Part shown: piece after piece, positions 9,920 to 19,484 of the stretch | Layout of the letters: each line of letters begins with the position of its first letter | Numbering within the stretch: the stretch's first letter is position 1 | Source: an uncultured Prevotella sp. | GTDB taxonomy: Bacteria > Bacteroidota > Bacteroidia > Bacteroidales > Bacteroidaceae | DNA length: 64,000 nucleotides | Direction: 5' to 3' | NCBI RefSeq assembly: GCF_946407605.1 | Contig: NZ_CAMJOS010000020.1 | Span: 1-64,000, forward strand | Translations under genes and position numbers: made by a program | The notes under the pieces: generated by a model | Database searches by the model: none | What the model saw: the letters and a program-made list of their open reading frames with translations, nothing else | What the model was told of the DNA's origin: nothing

Positions 9920-11218
9920 ATGAGAAAGAACTTTGTTGAAGAACTGCGCTGGCGCGGTATGCTGGCACAGATTATGCCTGGCACAGAAGAACTCTTGCAG
10001 AAGGAGATGGTGACGGCCTACCTAGGCACCGATCCCACTGCCGACTCACTCCATATCGGTCACCTCTGCGGTATCATGATGTTGCGTCACCTGCAGCGTT
10101 GTGGCCATAAGCCCATCATCCTCGTTGGAGGTGCCACAGGTATGATTGGCGACCCCTCCGGCAAGAGCCAGGAGCGTAACCTGCTGAACGACGAGACCCT
10201 TCGCCACAACCAGGAGTGCATCAAGGCACAGGTGGCTAAGTTCCTAGATTTCGAGTCGAAAGAGCCCAATGCTGCCGAGATGGTAAATAACTATGACTGG
10301 ATGAAAAACTTCACCTTCCTCGACTTTGCTCGTGAGGTCGGTAAGCATATCACCGTGAACTATATGATGGCCAAGGAGAGCGTGCAGCAACGCCTTAACG
10401 GTACCGCTCGCGACGGCCTCAGCTTCACCGAGTTCACCTATCAGCTGCTTCAGGGCTACGACTTCCTGTACCTCTATCAGCACAAGGGCGTGAAGTTGCA
10501 GTTGGGCGGTAACGACCAGTGGGGCAACATGACCACTGGTACCGAGCTTATCCGCCGCACACTGGGCAACGAGGTCGAGACCTTCGCCCTCACCTGCCCC
10601 CTTATCACCAAGAGCGATGGTAAGAAATTTGGTAAGACCGAGAGCGGAAACATCTGGCTCGATCCCAAACGCACCACACCCTATCGCTTCTATCAGTTCT
10701 GGCTCAATGTCAGCGACGAGGATGCCGAGCGCTATATCAAAATATTTACCTCACTCGAGAAGGACGTCATCGACGCCCTCATCGAAGAACACAAGCAGGA
10801 TCCTGGTCGCCGTGTGCTGCAGAAGCGTCTGGCCGAGGAGGTCACCATTCTGGTTCACTCTCGCGAAGCTCTCGATATGGCCATCGAAGCCTCAAACATA
10901 CTGTTTGGCAAGGCCACCAAAGAAGCCCTCGAAAAGCTCGACGAGCAGACCTTCCTCGACGTGTTCGACGGTGTGGAGAAGTTCGAGATTGCCAAGGACC
11001 TGCTCGGTCAGCCCGCCATCGAGCTTTTCACTACAGCAGCTCCCGTATTCCCCTCTAAGGGGGAGATGCGTAAAATGGTACAAGGTGGTGGCGTAAGCTT
11101 GAACAAGGAGAAGCTCACCGACCAGAATCGTGCCATTACTGCTGATGACCTGATCGACGGCAAGTATCTGCTGGCTCAGAAGGGTAAGAAGAATTACTAC
11201 CTCATCACGGTAAAATAA
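9920..11218 (+). CDS. tyrS: Tyrosyl-tRNA synthetase
   Basis: Class I aminoacyl-tRNA synthetase charging tRNA-Tyr. Seen in the sequence: the HIGH motif as LHIGHL with the preceding [10 protein letters not shown], the tyrosine-site stretch [15 protein letters not shown], the KMSKS-equivalent KFGKTESG, and a C-terminal S4 RNA-binding domain (about residues 365-432, including [10 protein letters not shown]). The 432-residue length and TyrRS-bacterial organisation are normal. Its 3' end is followed after 9 bp by a perfect inverted repeat that also covers the tRNA-Gln promoter. Confidence 0.97.
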   Translation: MRKNFVEELRWRGMLAQIMPGTEELLQKEMVTAYLGTDPTADSLHIGHLCGIMMLRHLQRCGHKPIILVGGATGMIGDPSGKSQERNLLNDETLRHNQECIKAQVAKFLDFESKEPNAAEMVNNYDWMKNFTFLDFAREVGKHITVNYMMAKESVQQRLNGTARDGLSFTEFTYQLLQGYDFLYLYQHKGVKLQLGGNDQWGNMTTGTELIRRTLGNEVETFALTCPLITKSDGKKFGKTESGNIWLDPKRTTPYRFYQFWLNVSDEDAERYIKIFTSLEKDVIDALIEEHKQDPGRRVLQKRLAEEVTILVHSREALDMAIEASNILFGKATKEALEKLDEQTFLDVFDGVEKFEIAKDLLGQPAIELFTTAAPVFPSKGEMRKMVQGGGVSLNKEKLTDQNRAITADDLIDGKYLLAQKGKKNYYLITVK

Positions 11219-11227
11219 CAAAAGAAT

Positions 11228-11260
11228 AGGAAAAATTTGGTAATATGCCAAATTTTTCCT
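11228..11260 (+). repeat. Perfect 13-bp inverted repeat between tyrS and tRNA-Gln
   Basis: AGGAAAAATTTGG (11228-11240), 7-nt loop TAATATG, then CCAAATTTTTCCT (11248-11260). The right arm ends in a T-run followed by CC, so it could fold as the tyrS terminator. The left arm contains the -33 box and the right arm abuts the -7 box of the tRNA-Gln promoter. Confidence 0.8.
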
Positions 11261-11267
11261 ACCTTTG
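11236..11267 (+). promoter_or_regulatory. tRNA-Gln promoter
   Basis: TTTG (11236-11239), 20-bp spacer, TACCTTTG (11260-11267), with the tRNA 5' end 19 bp further on. It is embedded in the inverted repeat described separately. Confidence 0.75.
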
Positions 11268-11285
11268 CAGCCGCTAAATAGCGAT

Positions 11286-11356
11286 TGGACGATGGTGTAA
11301 TGGTAACACTACAGGTTTTGGTTCTGTCATTCCCGGTTCGAATCCGAGTCGTCCAA
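11286..11356 (+). tRNA. tRNA-Gln (anticodon TTG)
   Basis: Acceptor stem TGGACGA/TCGTCCA pairs perfectly. The D arm has GTGTAATGGTAAC, the anticodon stem ACAGG/TCTGT (one G-U) encloses loop TTTTGGT with anticodon TTG, and the T arm CCCGG-TTCGAAT-CCGAG is present (one mismatched or wobble end). The discriminator is A and no CCA is encoded. The length of 71 nt is compact, which is normal for tRNA-Gln in this phylum. Confidence 0.93.
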
Positions 11357-11428
11357 CAAGAACCTCAATAAAGCTGACGATTGGAAAACCAAGCGTTGGC
11401 TTTTTATGTTTAACTACCAACTAACTTC

Positions 11429-14400
11429 ATGAAGAACAAAACAAAAGCCATCACCACCACCCTGATTTTCCTGCTGTTCCTGTGTAATCATTGTATGGCA
11501 GGCAACACCAAGACAACCGTCTCACAAGTCAGCACTTCCGTGACGTTGAACGCTGACGTAGACTATGTTGTCAACGGCGATGACCCCTTTACCGACAATG
11601 GTATGGTTGATATTGTTAATACTACCCATGCCGTACTCATCATCGAACGTATCAAACCATCGAAGGTCATCTCCTCCCTCCTTCAGAATCATGTGAAGAT
11701 CAAAGGCGAGGTGGCTCGCAACAACATCAACTGTCAGGTGAGGTTCTACGGCACCCACGGCTCCATGATCCTACCTTATTCTAATAGCGACAAGCCCCTC
11801 ACGGTGTTTAGCGAACAGAACCTTAAGGGTGATTCGTGCAATGCCTTCGGATTGGAAAACGATGGTGGTTATATGGTGACTATGACGGACCAGAAGCTGA
11901 ATAACCGCATACGCTCATTCAGACTGAAACGAGGCTATATGGTCACCTTCGCCACAGGAAAGAGCGGCTATGGCTACCAGCGTTGCTTCATCGCCAACGA
12001 TGCCGACATCGAAATGACCACCCTACCGCAGATTCTTGATAAGAAGATTACCAGCTATCGTATCTTCAAATGGAACACAGCAGGCAAGAAAGGACTGGCC
12101 AGCAGTACCGATGCTCATGCCTGCGACACACTGAACGTCATCAGCTGTTATGGATGGGATGTGGGTAAGGATATGAACCCCGATGTGGAGTGCGTGGCCA
12201 ACCATCTCTACGAGGACTACCCCTCATCATCGGCCTGCGGCAAGGCTACTTGGACCTGTCACATGAAGACCAACAACGAGCCACGCAACGGTTCCGACGA
12301 CAACCCACAGTCGTTGAACACCATCCTTGCCAACTGGCAGAACCTAATGCGTACTGGTATGCGCCTGTGCTCACCTTCTTCATGGGATGGCAGCGACTAT
12401 ACCGACGGCTCCGGCTTCATCAAACAGTTTCTTGATTCTATCGATGCACGTGGCTGGCGCTGCGACCTCGTCGACCTGCACTGCTATTGGTTGGTGGACA
12501 ACTTCGACAAGATAGGAACCATGCAGAGCAAATACAAGCGCCCCATCTGGATTTCCGAATGGATATGGGGTGCCTCATGGAACAAGAATGGTGCATTCGA
12601 GAGCGGCAAGACCGACTGGGATAATGAGTGGGCTGTGAAGACTATCTGCGGCAAGCTCAACAACATGCCTTATGTGGAGCGCTATTTCTATTGGAACAGC
12701 GAGTCGAAAGGCAAGCTTTATAATAACGGCACCCTGACACCCGCAGGACAATGGTATGCCAGCCAGCTCACTGGCATGGGCTATAATAAAAGCTACGAAA
12801 AGGTACCAAACCTGCCACGTATGCGTGGCGGCTTCTCTAACTTCCATGTGGAGCAAGCCAACGGCAAAGCCATCATTACATGGCACGAATACGATGGTGA
12901 GTATAACCAACTGATGGAACTTCTTCGAAAAGCACCCGACGGCGTCTGGCAGGCATGGAAGACCATCACCCCCGACGATGGTGAGGCCGACTATCAAGTA
13001 GAGGATGAAGACTCGCCCGAGGGCACTCGCTACCGTCTGCATATCAAGAGCTATAGTGGTCGCGACTATTACAGCAGCGAGGATATGTCGCCTGGCGAGA
13101 CTGTCGAGACTACCGATGGCTTACGCTATGTGGGTGGTAATATCATCCTCAACAACGACTTCCAGATGGGTCTTGACCATTGGGTATCAGGTACTGGCGA
13201 GCCGCTGGCACAGCCTTGGTTCGAGGTGTTCCCCAGCGGACGTACTGAGGGCTATTTCCTTCAGGCCTTTGCCAATCATGGGAAAGACAGGGCCGGCTCC
13301 ATCAAGACACCATTCGACATAGAGCCCAACCAAAGTTATATCATCCGTGTGTCGTCCTGCAATGCTGGAGAGTACCTCAAGGTAGACCTCCGCAAGAAAG
13401 GCGAGAGCAGCGATGTCAACAAGGCTACGCTGATGTCAGACAATTACTGGTCTACCAAACAGGCCATCTTCACCAGCGACACCTACGACGAGGCCCTTCT
13501 CTCCTTCCGCTGGTTGGGTGGTACGGCACAGTTGGGAACCATCGAGCTACGCCGTTTGTTCGACAATAAGGATGACGCACAGGCTGACGGAGCCATGTGG
13601 ACACAGCGACGTGAAGCCCTGCTCAAACCGTATGAAGAAGCCCGCAACCAGCAGGTTGTAGACTCTTTGCTGACGGTAGCCAACGCCATCCGTCACATGA
13701 ACTTCGAAGGACGCGACACCCTGCAGCAAGCCATCGCCACCAGCGACCGCCAACAGCTGCAACAGTCGCTGGCCTCCTTCCTTATCATGACAGAATCGGA
13801 GATACAGCCGCAATCGCCCTCATTCAACGATACCAAAGGCTGGGAGACCATTATAGGCACCTATACTGGCGGCGACCAACGTGCTGGCACCCACGAAGAC
13901 AAGACATGCTGGAATGCATGGTGGGGCAACGTCAGCGCTGACCAGCAACAGCAAAGCATGGAGATACGGCAGCGCATCGGCGGACTGCCCGAGGGTCTCT
14001 ATCAACTCCAGTGCAAAGCTAGCACACAGCATTACTGTCTTTCTGACCAGCACGGCTACCTGTACACCAGTAGTGAGCAGAGTGAGACGCCCCGTCTGCA
14101 GCGCGACTATCTCGACATCCCCAGTACGCCCTCTGCCTGGCAGACGCTCACCAGCCTGCCAGTCTATGTCAGCGGCAAGACCGACACCCTCACCATCGGC
14201 TTCGTAGGCTCCAAAAAGGGTGCCGTAGACTATGCTTGGCGCAGCTATGGCAAAGAAGACTCCGACAACAACAAGGGCGACTTGCGCGAAGGATGGTGGT
14301 GCGCCACCGACTTCCGTCTGCTGTACCACCCCATCTTCAAGTTCAGCGTTACGCCCAATCAGTGGGGTACCATCTGTCTGCCCTATGCCTACCAAGTGCC

Positions 14401-14914
14401 TGACGATATGCTGCTATACAGCATTGCAGGCATCAGCGATGACTATACCCAGCTCTGTCTGGAGCCCGTCATCCAGCCCGAGGCTGGCATACCTTATATA
14501 TATACCTCGACTGCCGCCAATGTCGTCTATTACACTCAAGGCGAAGCCGTCAAGATGTCAGGACGCAGCAACAACAACCTACGTGGTCTGTTCATCAGTC
14601 TGTCACAGTCGCCCGTGGGCAGCTATCTTCTGAAAGACGGTGTGTGGCAGCGCTGCACAGAACGTGAGAAGATGGCCGACTACTCCGCCTTCATCACCAA
14701 GGCCGAAGGCATGACAGTAATCGAAGGATGGAACGGCCTCACCATGCCTATCGTGGGTGTGGCTGAGGAACAAGCTACCAATATCGATACCGTTGAAACC
14801 TCTAGTCCCAAACCTCAGATCTCAGACCTCTACGACCTTCTGGGCCGTCGTCTACACCAGCGACCTCAACATGGTCTCTACATCCAGAATCATCGTAAGG
14901 TCTATGTGAAATAG
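11429..14914 (+). CDS. Large secreted glycoside hydrolase, GH128-like (Asl1-like catalytic core), multidomain
   Basis: Predicted extracellular or surface glucan-degrading enzyme of 1161 residues. After a signal peptide (cleavage after CMAG) comes a beta-rich N-terminal domain (about 30-210), then a TIM-barrel with NNEPRN (E284) and WISEWIWG (E377), which fit the acid/base and nucleophile positions of the GH128/Glyco_hydro_cc family. A fibronectin-III-like domain follows (about 465-555), then a jelly-roll carbohydrate-binding-like region (about 565-710), a short helical stretch and a second beta domain. The tail SDLYDLLGRRLHQRPQHGLY resembles the C-terminal sorting tails common on exported Prevotella proteins. 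GH128 members cut beta-1,3-glucans; the exact substrate is inferred. The gene stands alone between tRNA-Gln and a strong terminator. Confidence 0.7.
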   Translation: MKNKTKAITTTLIFLLFLCNHCMAGNTKTTVSQVSTSVTLNADVDYVVNGDDPFTDNGMVDIVNTTHAVLIIERIKPSKVISSLLQNHVKIKGEVARNNINCQVRFYGTHGSMILPYSNSDKPLTVFSEQNLKGDSCNAFGLENDGGYMVTMTDQKLNNRIRSFRLKRGYMVTFATGKSGYGYQRCFIANDADIEMTTLPQILDKKITSYRIFKWNTAGKKGLASSTDAHACDTLNVISCYGWDVGKDMNPDVECVANHLYEDYPSSSACGKATWTCHMKTNNEPRNGSDDNPQSLNTILANWQNLMRTGMRLCSPSSWDGSDYTDGSGFIKQFLDSIDARGWRCDLVDLHCYWLVDNFDKIGTMQSKYKRPIWISEWIWGASWNKNGAFESGKTDWDNEWAVKTICGKLNNMPYVERYFYWNSESKGKLYNNGTLTPAGQWYASQLTGMGYNKSYEKVPNLPRMRGGFSNFHVEQANGKAIITWHEYDGEYNQLMELLRKAPDGVWQAWKTITPDDGEADYQVEDEDSPEGTRYRLHIKSYSGRDYYSSEDMSPGETVETTDGLRYVGGNIILNNDFQMGLDHWVSGTGEPLAQPWFEVFPSGRTEGYFLQAFANHGKDRAGSIKTPFDIEPNQSYIIRVSSCNAGEYLKVDLRKKGESSDVNKATLMSDNYWSTKQAIFTSDTYDEALLSFRWLGGTAQLGTIELRRLFDNKDDAQADGAMWTQRREALLKPYEEARNQQVVDSLLTVANAIRHMNFEGRDTLQQAIATSDRQQLQQSLASFLIMTESEIQPQSPSFNDTKGWETIIGTYTGGDQRAGTHEDKTCWNAWWGNVSADQQQQSMEIRQRIGGLPEGLYQLQCKASTQHYCLSDQHGYLYTSSEQSETPRLQRDYLDIPSTPSAWQTLTSLPVYVSGKTDTLTIGFVGSKKGAVDYAWRSYGKEDSDNNKGDLREGWWCATDFRLLYHPIFKFSVTPNQWGTICLPYAYQVPDDMLLYSIAGISDDYTQLCLEPVIQPEAGIPYIYTSTAANVVYYTQGEAVKMSGRSNNNLRGLFISLSQSPVGSYLLKDGVWQRCTEREKMADYSAFITKAEGMTVIEGWNGLTMPIVGVAEEQATNIDTVETSSPKPQISDLYDLLGRRLHQRPQHGLYIQNHRKVYVK

Positions 14915-14935
14915 ACAAAAGGGGAAACATAAAAG

Positions 14936-14976
14936 GAATGCACACAGGGTTTCTATCTCCTGTGTGCATTCTTTTA
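14936..14976. terminator. Bidirectional terminator between convergent GH genes
   Basis: A perfect 13-bp stem GAATGCACACAGG/CCTGTGTGCATTC with a 10-nt loop, flanked by CTTTTATTT on the plus side and by A-runs (T-runs on the minus strand) upstream. It serves the GH128-like gene and probably the opposing GH127 operon, whose last gene ends at 14974. Confidence 0.85.
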
Positions 14977-17391
14977 TTTCACGCTCCACTCAAACAGGCC
15001 GGAGGAGAAATCGTCAGGCTGAGTGACCTCTAGTCGCAGAGCTTTGGTCTTAATTGGAGAGAAGTTCACTGTACAAGCTGCTCCTTTGGTAGTGGGATAA
15101 TGGTCGGCATCAGTTACTGGTTGCCACTGGCCTTGGGCATCTTGATAGAGAATGCGCCATGACTTGGGCACACGACAGCCACCCCAAGGGGCATCGTCGA
15201 ACCAATAGACGGTGCAACTCTGAACCGTAGCTTCAGCAGGGAACTCATACGATAGCCATTCTGTGCCACCCTTCTTGGGCCACCAATGGGTGTAGGGCAT
15301 AGAGCGGTCGTTCTCGTCCTTGGGCACCAAGCGGTCGTTGATGGAAGAGAGGGCTGGTACCTTGGAACCGCTGCTCACCTTACTCTGGCTGGCGAGTGTG
15401 GCGGGCTGAGCGGGAGTGGTGGCACGCAGGTCTTGAGAGAGCCAGACGCGCATCTTTCCGCTGCCGCGATGACACCAGGCATAATAGGGGATGAGGGTGA
15501 GCGTCTGGTCCTTTACTGACAGTTTGCCCTGCTTGTTGAAATCCAAGGTCTGGGCATCCGTTGTCAGCGTAACCACCGATGTGCCTGCAATCTCTGTCTT
15601 TCCCAACTGGAATTGAGGTTCCTGATTGACTAGTGCCGAGAAGATATCAAACGTATTGTCAGGATACTCGGCACAGTACACCAGAGGTCCACGCTCTATG
15701 GCCACCATGCCTCTATCTGCCGCCACCTTATTATTAGCACGCACAACACGAGGCTCCATATCGAAATGAATCTGTACCTTATCGCCTTTCTTCCATTTGC
15801 GGTCGATGGTGATATAGTCACGATTCTCAGGATAGAGTTCCTGATTGTTGACACTTACACGATAGCCGAGCCGCTTACCATCAGTATAGGAATAGAGATC
15901 AGAGGGCACCACCTTACCCTTCACCCAGCCAGGAATACGAATCTTCAGGGTGAACTCGCCAACGGTGTTCTTATCGATGGTGATGGTGATATCGCCATCC
16001 CACGGATAGTTGGTCTGCTGAGAGAGTGCCACCTTCTTCTTGCCTACAGTCAGTTCGCTTTTGTTCGACAGGAACAAGTTCACATAGACATCCTTATCCT
16101 TCACAGCATAGACATAGCCTGGCAGCGACGGGATGAAGCGGCAGATGTTGCTGGGGCAGCAGGCACAGCCGAACCACGCCTGACGCTGGTGCTGGCCCAT
16201 CGATTCCAAAGGATTGGGATAGAAGAAGCCGTCGCCCTGTAGTGACACACCGCTGATGAGGCCATTGTAGAGTGTGCGCTCCAGCACATCATAGTATTTT
16301 GAGTCGCCATGCAGCAGGAACAGACGGTAGTTTACATAGACATTACCTATTGCGGCGCATGTTTCGCAATAGGCACTCATATTAGGCAGCTCATAGTTCT
16401 TGCCAAAGGCCTCGCCACTGCTGGTAGCACCAATACCGCCCGTGATATAGAGTTTCTTTGTGACGATACTGTCCCAGATGCGGTCGATGGCATCGATATA
16501 GCCCTGATCACCTGTGAGGGCTGCCACATCGGCCATACCGGCATACATATAAGCCGCACGGACGGCGTGACCCACAGCCTCGTCCTGAGCAATGACGGGC
16601 TTGTGGCTCTGAGAGTATTCCTGCTTTATCTGCGTCTTACCACGATAGTCAAGGAAGAACTTCGCCTCGTCAAGGTATTTCTTTTCGCCAGTGGCCAGAT
16701 AGAGGCGGCACAGCGCCATCTCAGCAATCTGGTGTCCAGGCACCACGCAGGCCTGACCTGGGTTAGGTCCCACCTCACGACACACCACATCGGCATAGCG
16801 ACGGGCAATATCGAGGAATTTGGTGCTGCCTGTAGCCTGCCAATGGGCTACGGCGCCTTCAATCATGTGTCCCAGGTTATAGAGCTCGTGCGAGAGGTCT
16901 TCCTCCTTCACCCAACGCTTGTCGCCAGCCCAGTGGTGGGGGTCGGCAGGGTTCTGCGTACGGGCTGTATAGAGGTAGCCGTCAGGCTCCTGTGCCGTAG
17001 CGATAATGTCGATAACGCTATCCACATAGGCCCTTAGTTTCTTGTCAGGATAGGTCTGAAGGATATACGATGCACCCTCGATGGTCTTATACGGGTCAGT
17101 ATCATCGAAGGAATAGCCCACTCCATTGACCTTAAAGACCTTCGACGGGTCTTTCAGATGCTGGGCCGCATTCTCAAAGTTCTTGTAGCGCCCCTCGCTC
17201 TCGCATTTCGAGAAAGCAAGAGGTATTGTCGTGTTACGACTGGCTTCCAAGCGCTGTCCCCAGAACGTGCCCGGCGTCACTTTCACTGCGGTAAAAGGTA
17301 CAGGCGTAATAGGATAACCCTTCTGCGCCCCTGCGGGGCTAAATGAAAAATGAAAAATGATAAATGATAAATAGAAAAGAATCTTTTTCAT
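14974..17391 (-). CDS. GH127 beta-L-arabinofuranosidase, secreted
   Basis: Removes terminal beta-L-arabinofuranose units, in the family typically from hydroxyproline-linked arabino-oligosaccharides. The Zn-thiolate site of GH127 is intact: AYCETCAAIGN gives E343 and C345, and GCACCPSNICR gives C411 (nucleophile equivalent) and C412. The (alpha/alpha)6 core is followed by beta domains, and a C-terminal discoidin-like region (about 690-805, with YWFDDAPWGGCRVPKSWRI) may bind carbohydrate. An N-terminal signal peptide is present; its hydrophobic core FYLSFIIFHFSFS is encoded by an AT-rich short repeat. It is the last gene of a minus-strand operon (GH127, S9 peptidase, this gene), with 26 bp to the peptidase gene. 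Confidence 0.92.
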   Translation of the reverse strand: MKKILFYLSFIIFHFSFSPAGAQKGYPITPVPFTAVKVTPGTFWGQRLEASRNTTIPLAFSKCESEGRYKNFENAAQHLKDPSKVFKVNGVGYSFDDTDPYKTIEGASYILQTYPDKKLRAYVDSVIDIIATAQEPDGYLYTARTQNPADPHHWAGDKRWVKEEDLSHELYNLGHMIEGAVAHWQATGSTKFLDIARRYADVVCREVGPNPGQACVVPGHQIAEMALCRLYLATGEKKYLDEAKFFLDYRGKTQIKQEYSQSHKPVIAQDEAVGHAVRAAYMYAGMADVAALTGDQGYIDAIDRIWDSIVTKKLYITGGIGATSSGEAFGKNYELPNMSAYCETCAAIGNVYVNYRLFLLHGDSKYYDVLERTLYNGLISGVSLQGDGFFYPNPLESMGQHQRQAWFGCACCPSNICRFIPSLPGYVYAVKDKDVYVNLFLSNKSELTVGKKKVALSQQTNYPWDGDITITIDKNTVGEFTLKIRIPGWVKGKVVPSDLYSYTDGKRLGYRVSVNNQELYPENRDYITIDRKWKKGDKVQIHFDMEPRVVRANNKVAADRGMVAIERGPLVYCAEYPDNTFDIFSALVNQEPQFQLGKTEIAGTSVVTLTTDAQTLDFNKQGKLSVKDQTLTLIPYYAWCHRGSGKMRVWLSQDLRATTPAQPATLASQSKVSSGSKVPALSSINDRLVPKDENDRSMPYTHWWPKKGGTEWLSYEFPAEATVQSCTVYWFDDAPWGGCRVPKSWRILYQDAQGQWQPVTDADHYPTTKGAACTVNFSPIKTKALRLEVTQPDDFSSGLFEWSVK

Positions 17392-17417
17392 GATGTTATC
17401 GTTTTTTAGTTATTAAA

Positions 17418-19484
17418 TCATTTTAGTTCGCTCCATTTCGGTGGTTCTACACCCAACAGATGACGCACAAAGAAATCATAGCGTTTATGATCACCATAGC
17501 TTTCGCCCATCGTATGGTGAGCCCCAGGAATCACCACCAGTTCGAAGTCTTTACCAGCTTTTTCCAAGGCGTTCACCACCTGCATGGTCGATGCAGGATC
17601 CACGTTGTCATCCATCTCGCCCACCACCAACATCAGCGGACGTTCCAGCCGCCAGGCGTTCTCCGTGTTCGAGCATTCCACATATGAGCTGTCAACAGGA
17701 TAGCCCATCCACTGCTCGTTCCACCATATCTTGTCCATGCGGTTGTCGTGACAGCCACAGGCGGCATAAGCAGCCTTGTAGAAGTCGCCGTGCCACAACA
17801 CTGCCGCCATCGCATTCTGCCCGCCTGCCGAACTGCCATAGATGCCCACGCGGTCAACATCCATATACGGATACTTTTTGCAGGCTGCCTTAATCCACGC
17901 TATGCGGTCGGGCAGGCCGCCGTCCTTCAGGTTCTTATAGCACACCTCCTCGAATGCGCGTGTTCGGAACGAGGTAGTCATAGCATCCAACTGCACCACG
18001 ATGAAGCCCAGCTCCGCAATGCTCGACATGGTCCATATCCACGGTGTGAACGACTTGGGTACATACTGGTCGCCAGGTCCTGAGTAGATATATTCGATGA
18101 CGGGGTACTTCTTCTTTGGGTCGAAGTTAGATGGACGCTGAATCAGTCCCCACATGTCTGTCTTGCCGTCACGACCCTTGGCCACAAACACCTCTGGCGC
18201 CTTCCATCCCTCTTTCTCCAGCGCTGTGATGTCGGCAGTCTCCAATGTGCGGAGGATGTGTCCGTCCTTGCCAGAGCGCAGCACGGTGACTGGCGGTGTG
18301 GTCACTGTGGAGTAGATGTCAATCAGATAAGCCATATCGTCGGTATAGGTCACGCTGTGGTTACCCTCCTCAGGCGTCAGGCACACCAGTCCTTTACCAT
18401 TCAGTCCTATCTTATAATAATGTATGAGGTACGGATCCTCTTTTTTATTCATGCCGCAAGCCGAGAAGTAGATGACATCGTTGTCCTCGTCCACATGCTG
18501 AATGTCACGCACATAGTATTCCCCCTTGGTAACCTGTCGGCAGTCCTTACCGCTATACAGATAGATATGGTTCCTGCCGTCGCGCTCGCTGGTCCAGACA
18601 ATACGCTGCCCATCCTTCAGGTCGATGCGCTGCTGACGGTTGTAGTTGATGTACTTGTCGTTCTTCTCCTCTATCAGCGTGCGCACCAGTCCTGTGGAGG
18701 CCGAGAGTTCCAAGACGCGATAGGTCTTATGCCCGCGCTCATTAAACTCGAACGTCACGCGCTCGTTGTCCTTCCAGCGAGGCATCGTCACCTGATACTG
18801 GTGCAAGAAGAGTGCTGTGGAGGGTTCTATCACACGTCCTGTAGCCATTTCTACGATGACTGGCACACGATAGTTCAGCGAATCGCCTGGCTTGGCATAT
18901 TCCTGGGTGTGGAGCACCGGTTGCAACTGGTTTCTGGGCGACGACTCGACATAATACACATAGCGCTTCGGTGCCGGTTTGATGCGTACGGTGGCATAAT
19001 AGCGCCCATCGGCAGAGAAAGAGCCCCAGGCCGAATAGTAATAAGTCGAGTCGCCATTGGTGGTCAGCGCATGCTCCTGTCCGCTCTCCCTCACCCACAG
19101 GTTGTTGTCGCGATGAAACACCTGTATCTTGCCGTCGGGCGACATGCGGAATCCATCCTTTTCGTCGGGCACCTCCATCCAGTGGCGCTGTCGTCCCTGC
19201 CACTGAGGGCGGCGTCGTGGCTGTTCAGGATTCTCTGTGAGTGTGGTTACCGTATTCTGGTCTGCATCCACCTCCTTATATATCTGCTTCTTACCGTCGA
19301 ACACAGAGTACCAGAACTGGTGCGTGCCACGCTTCAGGTGCACTTTCACGTCGCCATACTTCATCTTGTTCGAGTATTTCGAGCCAATGGCGAAGGCCCG
19401 CTTGTAGTTGTCTTTAATGTTGTCAGCAATGGCCGTCTGCGTCAGCATCAGGGCCAGAGCCATGGTCAGTGTTGTTCTTATCAT
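17418..19484 (-). CDS. Secreted prolyl oligopeptidase family (S9) peptidase, DPP-IV-like
   Basis: Serine peptidase with an N-terminal beta-propeller (about residues 60-440) and a C-terminal alpha/beta hydrolase domain. The catalytic serine is S552 in GSSAGG, the aspartate lies in VVGEMDDNVDP and the histidine in IPGAHHTMG. A signal peptide (cleavage near QTAIA) indicates export. S9B enzymes release X-Pro or X-Ala dipeptides from N-termini, and 688 residues fits that class. The ATG overlaps the stop codon of the upstream arabinofuranosidase by one base (TAATG), so translation is probably coupled. Its position between two arabinofuranosidases suggests it works on a deglycosylated, proline-rich peptide; that is inference. 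Confidence 0.88.
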   Translation of the reverse strand: MIRTTLTMALALMLTQTAIADNIKDNYKRAFAIGSKYSNKMKYGDVKVHLKRGTHQFWYSVFDGKKQIYKEVDADQNTVTTLTENPEQPRRRPQWQGRQRHWMEVPDEKDGFRMSPDGKIQVFHRDNNLWVRESGQEHALTTNGDSTYYYSAWGSFSADGRYYATVRIKPAPKRYVYYVESSPRNQLQPVLHTQEYAKPGDSLNYRVPVIVEMATGRVIEPSTALFLHQYQVTMPRWKDNERVTFEFNERGHKTYRVLELSASTGLVRTLIEEKNDKYINYNRQQRIDLKDGQRIVWTSERDGRNHIYLYSGKDCRQVTKGEYYVRDIQHVDEDNDVIYFSACGMNKKEDPYLIHYYKIGLNGKGLVCLTPEEGNHSVTYTDDMAYLIDIYSTVTTPPVTVLRSGKDGHILRTLETADITALEKEGWKAPEVFVAKGRDGKTDMWGLIQRPSNFDPKKKYPVIEYIYSGPGDQYVPKSFTPWIWTMSSIAELGFIVVQLDAMTTSFRTRAFEEVCYKNLKDGGLPDRIAWIKAACKKYPYMDVDRVGIYGSSAGGQNAMAAVLWHGDFYKAAYAACGCHDNRMDKIWWNEQWMGYPVDSSYVECSNTENAWRLERPLMLVVGEMDDNVDPASTMQVVNALEKAGKDFELVVIPGAHHTMGESYGDHKRYDFFVRHLLGVEPPKWSELK

